Origin: an uncultured Collinsella sp.
GTDB lineage: Bacteria > Actinomycetota > Coriobacteriia > Coriobacteriales > Coriobacteriaceae
Reading direction: 5' to 3'
Assembly: GCA_958437495.1 (NCBI GenBank)
Contig: CAUBOH010000003.1
Span: forward strand, 62,001-126,000
Length of the DNA: 64,000 bases
Positions 17,516 to 30,119 of this stretch are shown here, in pieces (position 1 is the first letter of the stretch; each line of letters opens with the position of its first letter). Below the pieces are notes generated by a model. That model was given only the letters and a program-made list of their open reading frames with translations, had not been told where the DNA came from and ran no database searches. The translations under genes were made by a program, and so were the position numbers.

Positions 17516-18040
17516 ATGATGGATATCAACACCCTGCTCACGCTCGACCTTGCCGAGTACACCGCTGCACTTGAGGCCCTCGCCGATCAAATGATGCTCG
17601 AGGAGCCCCGCGACATCGACTACATGCGCCGCCGCAAGCTCGACACCGGCCGCGAGTTCGCAGTCTGGAACTTCACCGTCGGCTACTGTATGAACGCGGC
17701 CGACGCCCTCTCCCTCTTGCGTGCCCAGGCAACCGAAAACGTCAACGGCGACACCGCCGACCTGGCAACCCTCAACAACAGCGCCGCGCGCCTATGCGAC
17801 TGGTTCTCGGGCGCCTTCGACGTTACCGGTAAGATGGACGATACAACCGCCATCCTTGCTCGCAGCCGCGATCTCTACGCCCAGGTAGAGACTCACGATC
17901 AGTTTGCTGCCCTCACCCGCGCCACCGAGCGCTATCTGGTACAGCTGCAGTTTTGGGTCGATCGCCAGATTCCCTGGCCGGCCATCAGCGACCTGGTCCA
18001 CGGCTACCGCCTGCGCACCGAAACCGGCGAGACAAGGTAA
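17516..18040 (+). CDS. Conserved helical protein of unknown function, paired with DUF3830
   Basis: 174 residues. I do not recognise a family. The sequence is predicted mostly alpha-helical (TLDLAEYTAALEALADQMM; AALTRATERYLVQLQFWVDRQ), acidic, and without signal peptide or membrane segment. It starts 2 bp after the DUF3830 stop, with the AAAG of the preceding stop region as a weak ribosome site; an alternative start is the second Met. Tight coupling suggests that the two products act together. Confidence 0.6.
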   Translation: MMDINTLLTLDLAEYTAALEALADQMMLEEPRDIDYMRRRKLDTGREFAVWNFTVGYCMNAADALSLLRAQATENVNGDTADLATLNNSAARLCDWFSGAFDVTGKMDDTTAILARSRDLYAQVETHDQFAALTRATERYLVQLQFWVDRQIPWPAISDLVHGYRLRTETGETR

Positions 18041-18145
18041 ACCGACCAGACAGACCAACAAAGTTCCATCGCGGAACCCAAAGTAAGAATCAGAGGGCTG
18101 GAGACGCCAACAGCAGCGTCCCCAGCCCTCTCCATAGTGCTGCGT

Positions 18146-18251
18146 GTTTCGCGCCAAAGGCGCGAAACAGCAAAGGGATAAGACACCGCAACAACCGCGT
18201 CCCCCATCCATCCCCAAAGTGGCGCGAGGTTTCGCGGCAAAGCCGCGAAAC
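18146..18251. repeat. Pair of AAA-loop hairpins (18146-18168 and 18229-18251)
   Basis: Two perfect 10-bp stems with loop AAA: GTTTCGCGCC/GGCGCGAAAC and GTTTCGCGGC/GCCGCGAAAC. They differ at the loop-closing C-G versus G-C pair, a compensatory swap. Both are followed by CAGC and AAGGG-like sequence. They lie downstream of the DUF3830 pair and look like REP-type intergenic repeats. Confidence 0.6.
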
Positions 18252-18321
18252 AGCGAAGGGGACAAAAGGCCCCCACAACCACATCCTTCATCAGCCCACA
18301 CAATCCGAGGACGTAGTCGTA

Positions 18322-18446
18322 GCAGGATCTGAGGGCTGACCTTCGCGGACACTCCGCAGGACGAAAGAACCCCCGCCGCACGTAGTGCGCAGCGGGGGTT
18401 CTTTCATGTCCGAGGACGTCCGCGAAGGTCAGCCCTCAGATCCTGC
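18322..18446 (-). terminator. Very large bidirectional terminator structure downstream of PFOR
   Basis: Outer arms 18322-18350 and 18418-18446 form a perfect 29-bp inverted repeat. Inside is a second 13-bp perfect stem (18364-18376 with 18392-18404, AAAGAACCCCCGC) flanked by T-rich tails on both strands. It ends 10 bp before the PFOR stop on the minus strand and probably also ends the convergent DUF3830 transcript. Confidence 0.8.
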
Positions 18447-18456
18447 GGTGGGAGAC

Positions 18457-21996
<3,540 letters not shown>

Positions 21997-22028
21997 ATAC
22001 CCCTCTCCTCTCATATAGGTATACAGGC

Positions 22029-22044
22029 CCCGGCGATCGCCGGG
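22029..22044. promoter_or_regulatory. 16-bp perfect palindrome in the PFOR leader
   Basis: CCCGGCGATCGCCGGG lies 33 bp upstream of the PFOR start codon. Position and symmetry fit an operator or an mRNA leader hairpin; the binding factor is unknown. The rest of 21997-22446 is leader/promoter DNA, plus a short direct repeat (TGCCGGC with GTCCC, 22402-22446) reminiscent of the REP-like elements elsewhere in the window. No gene is supported there. Confidence 0.45.
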
Positions 22045-22446
22045 ATATTGGCGTGATGGGATTTTCGCTGTTGCTTCCATCATCTGGCAGGCAGGCTGAG
22101 CAGCAGGTGCATGGCGTGGAGAGAAGACATGCCGAGACGAGGAGGGCTGCACGCACTCCACAGGCCCGGCTGCCCGTCTTGCACATGACCGGGCGCCGCA
22201 AAGGCCGCATACCGGATGCTCCCGGGCACGCCCCGGCGATGGGAGGCGCCCGCAACGGAAATCCGCATGCGGGTTTATTGTACCCCGCCGCCAAGCCATA
22301 TTTCGGCAAATATAGGTGGGCGGTAAAGGTTTACCTCGGGTGACCGCCAAGGGTCAAAATGAATGCTTCGTCCCCGGGCGGCCGGCTCGAGCACGCTAAG
22401 GAGTGTCCCCAAGTGCCGGCATAAAAGGAACGTCCCTATCTGCCGG

Positions 22447-23385
22447 CTAGAGGGCGCCGAGGAGGATGGCATAGGTGGTGGATTCGCCGAGTTTGAGTTC
22501 GTCGCCGGGATTGAGCTGGGCGGAGCGGCCGGGCTCCACCTGGATGCAGACGCTCGTGGCCCCGTTTACCACAACCGTGCCGTTGGTTGACGACAGGTCC
22601 TCGACGTGCCAGGCATTTTGAGCATCGCACCAGATATGGGCATGACGAGCCGAGACATCGTCACCGACGTCGGTGATGTCGCCCTCCCCCGTGGCCAGCG
22701 CGCCGATCTCGACGCCCTCCTCGCTCGGTTGAATCCAGCGCGGAGCGCTCACCACGTAGCCGTTTTGCACGCGCAACAGTCCCAGCGGATGCGCCGGCGA
22801 AGCCTCGTTCTCGCCTGTGACCGAAGATGTGCTCAGCGAGCGCGGCGTCGACGTGGCACCGCCGCAGGTCGCATGCGCGTAATCGATGGCGTAGGTCACC
22901 GACGAGCGAACATCCGCCGAACAGCCTACGGCGACGAACAGCACCAGGATGGCCTCCGCGCGCTCGGCGGGCATGAGCTCCGCCGCCTGTGACAGGCGCT
23001 CGAGCGCATTGCGATAGAGATTCGTGTCCTGATGGCATTCCTCGAGTGCACGAACCATAGGTTCGCCAGCAGGCCCGCACACCATATTGGTCACTGCCGC
23101 AGCATCCATGGGATTGCGGCGGCGCAGGGCCAGCTGCGACATAATGCGCGCGGCCGAGGTACCGTAATCGGCAAAATAACGCTCCTGCAGTGTGCCGACC
23201 GGTGCACGCACGATAAAGCGCGAGACCCACGAGCGATCGGCGGCGCGACTCTGAGGGCTACGGCCATCGGCAAGCGGACGGCTTGAGAGCACCAGACCGC
23301 ACAGCTCGATATGGCTCAGGTGCGCCGCGCGCTTAAAGATGTCGAACATTGCCCCGCACGGGGTGAGCTCGGTTTGAAAAGCCAT
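22447..23385 (-). CDS. FHA-domain protein
   Basis: 312 residues. The N-terminal 200 residues match no family I recognise. The C-terminal 90 form a forkhead-associated domain (VSARHAHIWCD...WHVEDLSSTNGTVVVNG) that binds phosphothreonine. There is no membrane helix. It is the last gene of a three-gene operon with a secreted protein and a Ser/Thr kinase, 4 bp downstream of the kinase stop, so its likely partner is the phosphorylated kinase itself or a kinase substrate. Confidence 0.85.
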   Translation of the reverse strand: MAFQTELTPCGAMFDIFKRAAHLSHIELCGLVLSSRPLADGRSPQSRAADRSWVSRFIVRAPVGTLQERYFADYGTSAARIMSQLALRRRNPMDAAAVTNMVCGPAGEPMVRALEECHQDTNLYRNALERLSQAAELMPAERAEAILVLFVAVGCSADVRSSVTYAIDYAHATCGGATSTPRSLSTSSVTGENEASPAHPLGLLRVQNGYVVSAPRWIQPSEEGVEIGALATGEGDITDVGDDVSARHAHIWCDAQNAWHVEDLSSTNGTVVVNGATSVCIQVEPGRSAQLNPGDELKLGESTTYAILLGAL

Positions 23386-23389
23386 GGGC

Positions 23390-25231
23390 TTAACCCTCCT
23401 TGGTCACAGAGATATCGTCAGATGCTTCGACAGGCCCGCCAAAGGCGCGAGCCGCCGCGGCTCCGCCGGCAAGCGGTGTCGCCATGGGGATTTTCGCACG
23501 TCGCGCGGACACGACGGGAAGCTCGAAGGCAAACCCCATCGCCAGCAAAAACCACGTGAGCGCATAGGTCGCAATTAAGGCAGCCACCAGACCACCTGCC
23601 ACGGCATGTTGGGAGAACACCGTGCATACGAGTACGACCAACACCGGAACCTCGTAGGCAGATAGTGCGAGCACGCCCTGCAAGAACCCCGCGCGGCGAT
23701 TGCGCGCCAAGGCTCCGGCGGCAATGCCCGCCACGCCCGGCAGCGCCAACGCCAGCGCAGCGACGATGCCCGGCAACTTTCCGGACCACATAAGAGGCCC
23801 CACGGCAATCGTCACGTGGGTGCCCGACGCCAGCACCGCCGCCGACGCCACGACCGCGGCCCAAAGCACACCGCAAACCGCCGTCGACGCAGTCATCGCC
23901 GCACGCCGCATCGCCCGGCCCGATACCTCCATCGGGCACGGCATGAGCGGCTCGGCGCGAAGCGAGCGAGCGACATTTTGCGCATAGTGGTCACAAAACG
24001 CCGAAAGCGCCGCCTCCACGGCAGCAGGCTCCGGACGATCTTCCTGGTGACACGACAGACAGGCCATCACCACGTCGGACAGCTGCGCATCGACAAACGC
24101 CAGTGCATCGCGCAAGTCCTCGGAATTTGGATCGAGCCCCAGCTGCTGAGCCTGTTCGGCCGCGGCAAGCGCCACATCGGGCTCGCGTCGCAGCAGCTGC
24201 GTCAAGTCGCAACCGGGCGCATGGGCACCGATGGGATAGTCGGGCAGCGTATCCATCTTGAGGCGGTAGGGGCTGGCGATATCACGCGTCTTCTTGCGCG
24301 AGCCCGAGGTCCCCGACGCGCCCGATGCTGCCTCATACGGCGCGACGCCGGCGATGAGCTCGTAGACCGCGCTCGCCGCGGCGTACACGTCAATCGCCGG
24401 CGACATGCGCAAGGCACGCAGGTCGGGAATATCGTCGGTGAGCATCTCGGGCGGGGCGTAGGCAACCGTCGCGCGGCGCAGCGTGGCATAGCGCTCCGTA
24501 AACGACGCCTTGCCGCCGGTACCGGCCACGGCCGACGCAGGCTCGAGCGCCAGCGACGAACCAAAGTCGATCAGGCACAGGTCAAAGGTGCCCTCGGCAA
24601 GCTGCCGGTCAAGCGGTAGACGCGCCGTACGCACCATAATATTAGCGGGCGAGATGTCGCGATGGACAAAGCCCTCACCCACCAGGCTCATGCGGCAGAG
24701 CAGATCGAACAGGTCGCGACCCAGACGCGCCGCCACAAGCGGCGACAGGCGCCCGGCATCATCAACGGCAAAGCGCGAGCGCAGACGGGCGAGCGTCTCG
24801 CCCTCGACCCATTCCATGACAATCGCGGGGACGCCGTCGACCTCGCCCCAGCCATAGAGGCGGGGAAAGCCCTTAAGGCCCGAAAGGGCGCGATGGCATT
24901 CGTATTCCTCGCGAAACGCCGCCTTGAACTTGGCGACCAGCGCCTCGTGAGCGGCATCGTCGTCGAACTCATCGCGCGCCGGCAAGATGAGCTGCTTGAG
25001 CGCCACGGCCTCGCCCTGCGCGTTGACGGCACGCGTCACACGGCCGATACCGCCGCGGCGCATGGTGGCGTCGTCGGCAAACAGCATCGTAAAACGGCGC
25101 AGATAGACAGGCAGCTCGTCCGCGCCCAATGCAACGGCCGGCTCAAACCCGTCGACACGCGCCAGGCGCAGGCCCACCATGGGATCGTGGGCAAGCGATT
25201 GGGTTGTGGCGGAAACAAGATCGGTCATCAT
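23390..25231 (-). CDS. Membrane Ser/Thr protein kinase
   Basis: 613 residues. The kinase domain has the nucleotide-binding region IGRVTRAVNAQGEAVALKQL (Lys in VALK), catalytic loop GFVHRDISPANIMV (HRD, Asn), DFG in LIDFGSSLAL and an APE-like YAPPEM. A long non-kinase linker follows, then about four hydrophobic helices at 440-580. It is an Hanks-type kinase anchored by C-terminal membrane segments. Its ATGATG start overlaps the TGA of the secreted-protein gene, so the three genes of this operon are translationally coupled. There is no PASTA or other extracellular sensor domain in this protein; the neighbouring secreted protein might supply sensing. Confidence 0.88.
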   Translation of the reverse strand: MMTDLVSATTQSLAHDPMVGLRLARVDGFEPAVALGADELPVYLRRFTMLFADDATMRRGGIGRVTRAVNAQGEAVALKQLILPARDEFDDDAAHEALVAKFKAAFREEYECHRALSGLKGFPRLYGWGEVDGVPAIVMEWVEGETLARLRSRFAVDDAGRLSPLVAARLGRDLFDLLCRMSLVGEGFVHRDISPANIMVRTARLPLDRQLAEGTFDLCLIDFGSSLALEPASAVAGTGGKASFTERYATLRRATVAYAPPEMLTDDIPDLRALRMSPAIDVYAAASAVYELIAGVAPYEAASGASGTSGSRKKTRDIASPYRLKMDTLPDYPIGAHAPGCDLTQLLRREPDVALAAAEQAQQLGLDPNSEDLRDALAFVDAQLSDVVMACLSCHQEDRPEPAAVEAALSAFCDHYAQNVARSLRAEPLMPCPMEVSGRAMRRAAMTASTAVCGVLWAAVVASAAVLASGTHVTIAVGPLMWSGKLPGIVAALALALPGVAGIAAGALARNRRAGFLQGVLALSAYEVPVLVVLVCTVFSQHAVAGGLVAALIATYALTWFLLAMGFAFELPVVSARRAKIPMATPLAGGAAAARAFGGPVEASDDISVTKEG

Positions 25232-26109
25232 AGGGCGATCGCCGCCACATTGTTATTGAAGTTGTTGAGCGCGACGTTATCGTCGCCGTAATGTCCGACC
25301 CATTGACACAGGTTTGTGTAGCAACCCCAAAGGTTGGCGAATTGTCGGTACCACTTTGACTGGGGAGGGAACGTCTGCCGGCCAAACTCGGCACGGATGA
25401 CAAACATGTCATTGACCAGGCTATCGCATGGTCCGGTGTCGCCCGTGGCGTTATAGGTCGACACCACGCTATTGGCGCGGGCGACATAGCCATCGAGCAT
25501 GTTGTATTTGGTCACGAGCCAACTGTGGATACTCTCCTCCTCGGCAGCCGAGAGACCACCCGAGCCCGTGTCCCCGCCGGCATCGCCGTCCGTCGAGCCA
25601 CCACTCGAAGACCCGCCGCCAGAAGCGGAGCCCGAACCGGTGCCAGAACCGGACCCGTCCGAGCCGCCGGGCTTACCCGCCTGCTGCGTATCCTGCTCCT
25701 TCTGCTGCTCCGCTTTGTTAATGACAGAAGCCACGCTGTTATTGGAAAGCTTTGTAATGACCTTGGTGTTGGTGAGCACGACGGTCTTGCCGTTTGCCAG
25801 CTTGATCTCGTTGTCCGATGTTTCGGGACTGTCCGCATCGTCGCCACCGAACACAACATGCGAGATCACGCTCGCCCATGCATATCCGGTTGTCGTTCCC
25901 AGGTCGCTCTTGGCCTTGCGCCCTATATGCAACTCGCGCGCAGCATGCGCCTGCACCATGGACGGCACCGTCATGCCATAGGCCGAAACGCCGGCAATAA
26001 CAAGCACCAGCGAGCACGACAGCAGCACGTACGCCCGAGGCGCCAGGCCCAGCCGGCGTCGCATGCGCACCACGGCGCCACGCTTTGTCTGAGTGCCTCC
26101 GGGTCGCAT
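25228..26109 (-). CDS. Secreted or membrane-anchored protein of unknown function
   Basis: 293 residues from the ATG at 26109 (GAGGAG 6 bases upstream); further in-frame codons upstream cover a non-conserved leader. A basic N-terminus is followed by one hydrophobic helix (about 23-45), then an extracytoplasmic region. Between about 150 and 200 there is a Gly/Ser-rich linker, then a 110-residue C-terminal domain with four Cys (GPCDSLVND, WGCYTNLCQW), which could form two disulfides. No family is recognised. It is first gene of the operon with the kinase and FHA genes, so it is a candidate sensor or substrate of that kinase. Confidence 0.7.
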   Translation of the reverse strand: MRPGGTQTKRGAVVRMRRRLGLAPRAYVLLSCSLVLVIAGVSAYGMTVPSMVQAHAARELHIGRKAKSDLGTTTGYAWASVISHVVFGGDDADSPETSDNEIKLANGKTVVLTNTKVITKLSNNSVASVINKAEQQKEQDTQQAGKPGGSDGSGSGTGSGSASGGGSSSGGSTDGDAGGDTGSGGLSAAEEESIHSWLVTKYNMLDGYVARANSVVSTYNATGDTGPCDSLVNDMFVIRAEFGRQTFPPQSKWYRQFANLWGCYTNLCQWVGHYGDDNVALNNFNNNVAAIAL

Positions 26110-26193
26110 GCGCTCTCCTCTAACAAAAACACGCCGCTCAGGAGCGGCGCATTCATTCATATCCATATGTGAGTGTATCAGCGAATCTAAAAG

Positions 26194-26280
26194 GTTGCGC
26201 AACGAATGAGCAAATACGGAGTACAAACGCCCCCATCCACGCGATAAGCGAAAGTAGAGCAGGTTTGTTGCACAACAAAC
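26194..26280. promoter_or_regulatory. Two TTGCRCAA-type palindromes upstream of the FHA/kinase operon
   Basis: GTTGCGCAAC at 26194-26203 is a perfect 10-bp palindrome. At 26263-26280, 8-bp arms GTTTGTTG/CAACAAAC flank two bases. Both lie 85-170 bp upstream of the secreted-protein start. A close relative occurs upstream of the Rrf2 gene (1459-1470). They may be binding sites of one regulator. No gene lies between 26110 and 26352. Confidence 0.35.
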
Positions 26281-26352
26281 AAGCGAACGCGTGCCTAATT
26301 ATGAGTACCCCGTGCAGCAGAACGGCCGGCCATGCCGCGGAGCACCCGGCGG

Positions 26353-26949
26353 CTAAATCGTTCGACGGGCCTCGATAGCGCGCCCAAGCGTAAGCTCGTC
26401 GGCATACTCCAGGTCGCCGCCCACGGGCAGGCCGCTCGCCAGACGCGATACCTCAACGCCCAGCGGCTTGATAGTGCGAGCCAGGTAGCTCGCCGTGGTC
26501 TCGCCCTCAATATTGGGATTGGTGGCGATGATGACCTCGTGGATGTCCTCGCGGCCCAAGCGTGCCAGTAGCTCGCGAATGTGCAGCTGCTCGGGGCCAA
26601 TCTTGTCCATGGGACTGATCACGCCGCCCAATACGTGGTAGAGACCGTGGTAGCTGCCCGTGCGCTCAATCGCCTGGACATCGCGCGGCTCGCCCACCAC
26701 GCAAATGCGAGTGGTGTCGCGCATCGAATCCTGGCAGATGGAGCACTCGTCGGCTGTGGCGTAGTTAAAGCAACGGCTGCAAAAATGAACCTCCTGCTTA
26801 ACCTCCAGGATGGCCTCGGCCAGGCGGCGCGCCTCCTCGGCGTCAGCCTCCAACAGGTAATAGGCGATGCGCTGAGCCGACTTGGGGCCAATGCCCGGCA
26901 GGCGGCCCAGCTCATCGAGCAATTTTTGCAGACTATGGTTGGCACTCAT
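26353..26949 (-). CDS. recR: Recombination mediator protein RecR
   Basis: 198 residues, normal length. Domains in order: HhH motif [19 protein letters not shown]4 zinc finger [16 protein letters not shown]; Toprim domain [17 protein letters not shown]...[17 protein letters not shown]; and the C-terminal Walker B-like region [20 protein letters not shown]. With RecO and RecF it loads RecA at gaps. I start at [11 protein letters not shown] (26949); the frame is open upstream into ybaB in another reading, which is not meaningful. The gene order dnaX-ybaB-recR is a conserved bacterial arrangement. Confidence 0.97.
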   Translation of the reverse strand: MSANHSLQKLLDELGRLPGIGPKSAQRIAYYLLEADAEEARRLAEAILEVKQEVHFCSRCFNYATADECSICQDSMRDTTRICVVGEPRDVQAIERTGSYHGLYHVLGGVISPMDKIGPEQLHIRELLARLGREDIHEVIIATNPNIEGETTASYLARTIKPLGVEVSRLASGLPVGGDLEYADELTLGRAIEARRTI

Positions 26950-26962
26950 ATATATGCGTGTC

Positions 26963-27283
26963 TTAGAACGGCATGCCCGGGATGTTGAGGCCACCGGTGA
27001 TGGCGCCCATCTGCTTGTTGGCGAGCTCGTTGACGCCGCGAACGGCCTCGTTGACAGCAGCCATGACCATGTCCTGCAGCATATCGACGTCCTCGGGGTC
27101 GAGCGCATCGGGGTCGATGGTGAGGTTGACGAGCTCCATCTCGCCGTTGACGGTCACCTTGACCATGCCGCCGCCGGCAGAGGCGTCGACGGTCTGGGAC
27201 TTGAGGTTCTCCTGCGCGGCGGCAAGCTGCTCCTGCATCTTGCGGGCCTGCTTCATCATCTGCTGCATGTTCATACCGGCCAT
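26963..27283 (-). CDS. ybaB: YbaB/EbfC nucleoid-associated protein
   Basis: 106 residues. The N-terminal [20 protein letters not shown] helix and the [19 protein letters not shown] beta-hairpin are typical of the YbaB DNA-binding family. It lies 13 bp upstream of recR and is certainly co-transcribed with it. It binds DNA as a tweezer-shaped dimer and is thought to assist replication-fork repair with RecR. Confidence 0.95.
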   Translation of the reverse strand: MAGMNMQQMMKQARKMQEQLAAAQENLKSQTVDASAGGGMVKVTVNGEMELVNLTIDPDALDPEDVDMLQDMVMAAVNEAVRGVNELANKQMGAITGGLNIPGMPF

Positions 27284-27457
27284 GATGGCTCCTTTACGTG
27301 CGGCCGCACACCGAGCTGCAAGGGCAGCCGGAGCACGGCGGGACTTTCAAACGCAAAAATCGTACCACGGCACAAGGCCAGCGAGCGGGGCGGACACGCC
27401 ACCTCAGTCGATATACATGTCCTCCCATACAAACCGCACGCAAAGATTATGCAAGGT

Positions 27458-27485
27458 CGAATTATGCAAGGTTGCATAATTCGAC
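27458..27485. repeat. 12-bp inverted repeat between dnaX and ybaB
   Basis: TCGAATTATGCA (27458-27469) and TGCATAATTCGA (27474-27485) are a perfect inverted pair with a 4-base loop; the sequence ATTATGCAAGGT is also directly repeated at 27446. It lies 21 bp past the dnaX stop. There is no T-tract. It may be an operator for ybaB-recR or a weak hairpin that partly ends the dnaX transcript. Confidence 0.5.
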
Positions 27486-27505
27486 GTATATGCCCTTTCG
27501 CACGG

Positions 27506-30004
27506 TTACTCCACCGGTTTGAAGATGGTGGCCTGGCCAAAGACGTCGCGAATGAGGGCTTTGGCCTCATCCTCGGTCTGCGGGATGCTCGGGGCTGCGC
27601 CCTGGTGGCCGAAGGGACTGCCGGCGCCGGGGTTGGACTCCCAAGGAGCTGCGGGGGCGTCATCGCTTGCGGGAGCGGACGTCGCGACTGCGGGGGCCGA
27701 GGGAGCCGCAGCGGCGGGCTTGGGCGCAGGCGCCGCTGCCGGTACGTCGAACGGAGGAAGGTCGTCCCCGCTCGCATCGCCGGCGAAGCCGCCGACCATG
27801 ACGTCGTCGTAGGGCACCTGCTCGGATTCCCAGGGCGCAGCCTGTGCAGACGGCTGAGCCTTGGGAGCGGACGAGCGCTCGGGCGCGCGGGGCGCGGGCT
27901 CGGTCGGGAGCTTGCCCGTGGCAGGAGCGCCGGCAGGGTTGTCGGAGCGCAGCCAGGGAGCCTTAGCCAGGTCGGACGACTTGGGCGCGGGTGTGGCAGC
28001 GGGCTTGGGCGAGGGGGTCGGAGCAGCCGGTTTGGGCGCAGCGGGTTCAGGCGCCGACGGAGTCGGTGCCGCCTTTGGCTGCGTCGCGCTGACACTCGAG
28101 GATGCAGGGGCCGCCGAGGACACGGGTTGCGGGTCCGCAGATGCCGCAGCCCGTGCAGATGGAGAATGCTCCTCATGTTGAGGAGCCGGCGTGCCACCCC
28201 CATCCAGGACATAGTCGACGGTACGACGACCGAAGACCGCACTGACTGTCGGCAGAACTACCGACTGCGTATCGGCGCGTCCGAGCATCTTAATGGCAAA
28301 GGTCGAACCCGCAGGGAACGAAACCGTGAGCTTGGAGCCGTCGTCGGCCGTGGCGCGGGCGTTGAGCAAAAGCCCTGCGTAGGAGGCCTGACGCGCCTTG
28401 ACGCGCTCGACGACCTCGGCCCATTTGCGCTGGAGCTCGCCGGCATCCTCAACCGCAGGGGTCTCGGCGGCGCCGGCGGCAGCAACCTGGGCGGCGTTGT
28501 TGGGCTGGGACTGACGTGCCGGCACAGCGGCAGGCGCGGGAGTCGGGGCAGCAGCGGGCTGGGACTTCGGAACCGATGTAGGCTGAGACGCAGGAGCCGC
28601 GGTCTTGGGGGTCGGCGTGGGCGCAGGCTGGGCCGACGGAGCGGCAGCACCGCGGTCCCAGGGCATGCCGCCCTGGTGCGCGGACGTAGCAGCGGGAGCG
28701 GCAGATGCCACAGGGGCAGCAGCTCGAGCACCCGAGATCAGTGTCGGTTGTTGCGTCGCCGCAGGTGCAGCCGCGACAGCCGCAGGCGCAGCACCAGCAG
28801 CAGCTACGCTCGCCGGCACGGCGGCGTTAGCGACCATGGTCTCCAAGCGTGCCACACGCTCGGCCAAAGCCTCAATCGTCAAATCGGCCTCGGGACGCGT
28901 CAGGCGCGTGCAGGCAATCTCGAGCACCAGGCGCACGTCGCTCGCGCCTCTCATCTCCAGCGCGGCATCGTCGAGCACCGTCAGCACACGAGCCAAGCGG
29001 TCGGCAGGGCGCTCGCCAAAAGCAGCGGCCTCGGCAGCAAGCGCCTCGGCCTGCTCGGAGCCGCCCTCAAACAGCTCGGCGCGGGCGCCGGCAACGCAGG
29101 CCACGTACACATCGCGCACATGCGCCACCAGGTCGCGCGTCAGCTCAAGCAGGTCATTGCCCTCCTCGACCTGTGCGCGAATGAGCCCATAGAGCTCAGC
29201 AATATCACGCTCGGCAATAGCGCGGGCAAACTCGCTCAGAATCTGGTCCGAAACTTCGCCCAAAAGCGAGCGGGCATCGTCCGCATGCACGGCGCCGTTT
29301 CCGAAGACGCTCAGCTGCTCCAGCGTGGAGAGCGCGTCGCGCATGCCGCCCTTGGCATGGCGCGCCACGATGGCGAGCGCCTCGTCGTCGTAATCGAAGC
29401 CCTCCTGCTCGCACACGTAGGACAGGCGATGCTCGATATCCTCGTTACCGATGCGGTGGAAATCGAAGCGCTGGCAGCGCGAAAGGATGGTCTCCAGAAT
29501 CTTTTGCGGATCGGTGGTGCACAGCACGAAGATCACGTGCGCCGGCGGCTCCTCGAGCGTCTTGAGCAGCGCGTTGAACGCCGCCGTCGTGAGCATGTGG
29601 ACCTCGTCGATGATGTAGATCTTGTACTTGCCGCGCACCGGGGCAAAGTTGACGGAGTTGATGATCTCCTCGCGCACATTGTCCACGCCCGTGCGGCTTG
29701 CGGCGTCGAGCTCATAGACATCGGGGTGGTTGCCCTCGGCGATGAGCTCGCACTCCTCGCAGGTGCCGTCGGGCATGCAACCGCTCGCACCCTCGGCGCG
29801 CGCCGCCTCGGCATTGCGGCAGAGCAGTGCCTTGGCAAGAATGCGCGCCATGGTGGTCTTGCCCGTGCCGCGCGGTCCGCAGAACAGGTAGGCGTGGGAC
29901 AGGCGCCCCTCGGTAATGGCGTGCTCGAGCGTCGAGACGATATGCTGCTGGCCCACCACGGAGTCGAAGGTGAGCGGGCGATACTTTCGGTACAACGATT
30001 CCAT
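27506..30004 (-). CDS. dnaX: DNA polymerase III subunit gamma/tau
   Basis: 832 residues. Start MESLYRKYRPLTFDSVVGQQ (30004) with GGGGGAG upstream. AAA+ domain: Walker A GPRGTGKTTMA, zinc-binding cysteines (CMPDGTCEEC), Walker B IYIIDEVHML, sensor 1 ILCTTDPQKI-like VLCTTDPQKI, and SRC arginine-finger motif LSRCQRF. The C-terminal half is an unusually long Pro/Ala-rich tail with a short conserved segment at the very end. It is the clamp-loader subunit of the replisome. An in-frame gamma product made by frameshifting was not detected by eye. Upstream is a divergent gene at 30120; no signal-recognition-particle RNA gene is seen beside it. Confidence 0.96.
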   Translation of the reverse strand: MESLYRKYRPLTFDSVVGQQHIVSTLEHAITEGRLSHAYLFCGPRGTGKTTMARILAKALLCRNAEAARAEGASGCMPDGTCEECELIAEGNHPDVYELDAASRTGVDNVREEIINSVNFAPVRGKYKIYIIDEVHMLTTAAFNALLKTLEEPPAHVIFVLCTTDPQKILETILSRCQRFDFHRIGNEDIEHRLSYVCEQEGFDYDDEALAIVARHAKGGMRDALSTLEQLSVFGNGAVHADDARSLLGEVSDQILSEFARAIAERDIAELYGLIRAQVEEGNDLLELTRDLVAHVRDVYVACVAGARAELFEGGSEQAEALAAEAAAFGERPADRLARVLTVLDDAALEMRGASDVRLVLEIACTRLTRPEADLTIEALAERVARLETMVANAAVPASVAAAGAAPAAVAAAPAATQQPTLISGARAAAPVASAAPAATSAHQGGMPWDRGAAAPSAQPAPTPTPKTAAPASQPTSVPKSQPAAAPTPAPAAVPARQSQPNNAAQVAAAGAAETPAVEDAGELQRKWAEVVERVKARQASYAGLLLNARATADDGSKLTVSFPAGSTFAIKMLGRADTQSVVLPTVSAVFGRRTVDYVLDGGGTPAPQHEEHSPSARAAASADPQPVSSAAPASSSVSATQPKAAPTPSAPEPAAPKPAAPTPSPKPAATPAPKSSDLAKAPWLRSDNPAGAPATGKLPTEPAPRAPERSSAPKAQPSAQAAPWESEQVPYDDVMVGGFAGDASGDDLPPFDVPAAAPAPKPAAAAPSAPAVATSAPASDDAPAAPWESNPGAGSPFGHQGAAPSIPQTEDEAKALIRDVFGQATIFKPVE

Positions 30005-30119
30005 GGGTGCTCCCCCGGGTATACTGAGTCTTGTTGCCGCGACGGCCATGCGGTCGCACGGCATACTGCACTCATAATAACCCGTACGGCAAGCCCGCCG
30101 CGATAGGAGTCCAAAGAGT

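Noticed and set aside
26882..30106. 1,074-codon plus-strand reading frame opposite dnaX and ybaB
   Set aside because: Shadow of real genes on the minus strand; no domain or ribosome site.
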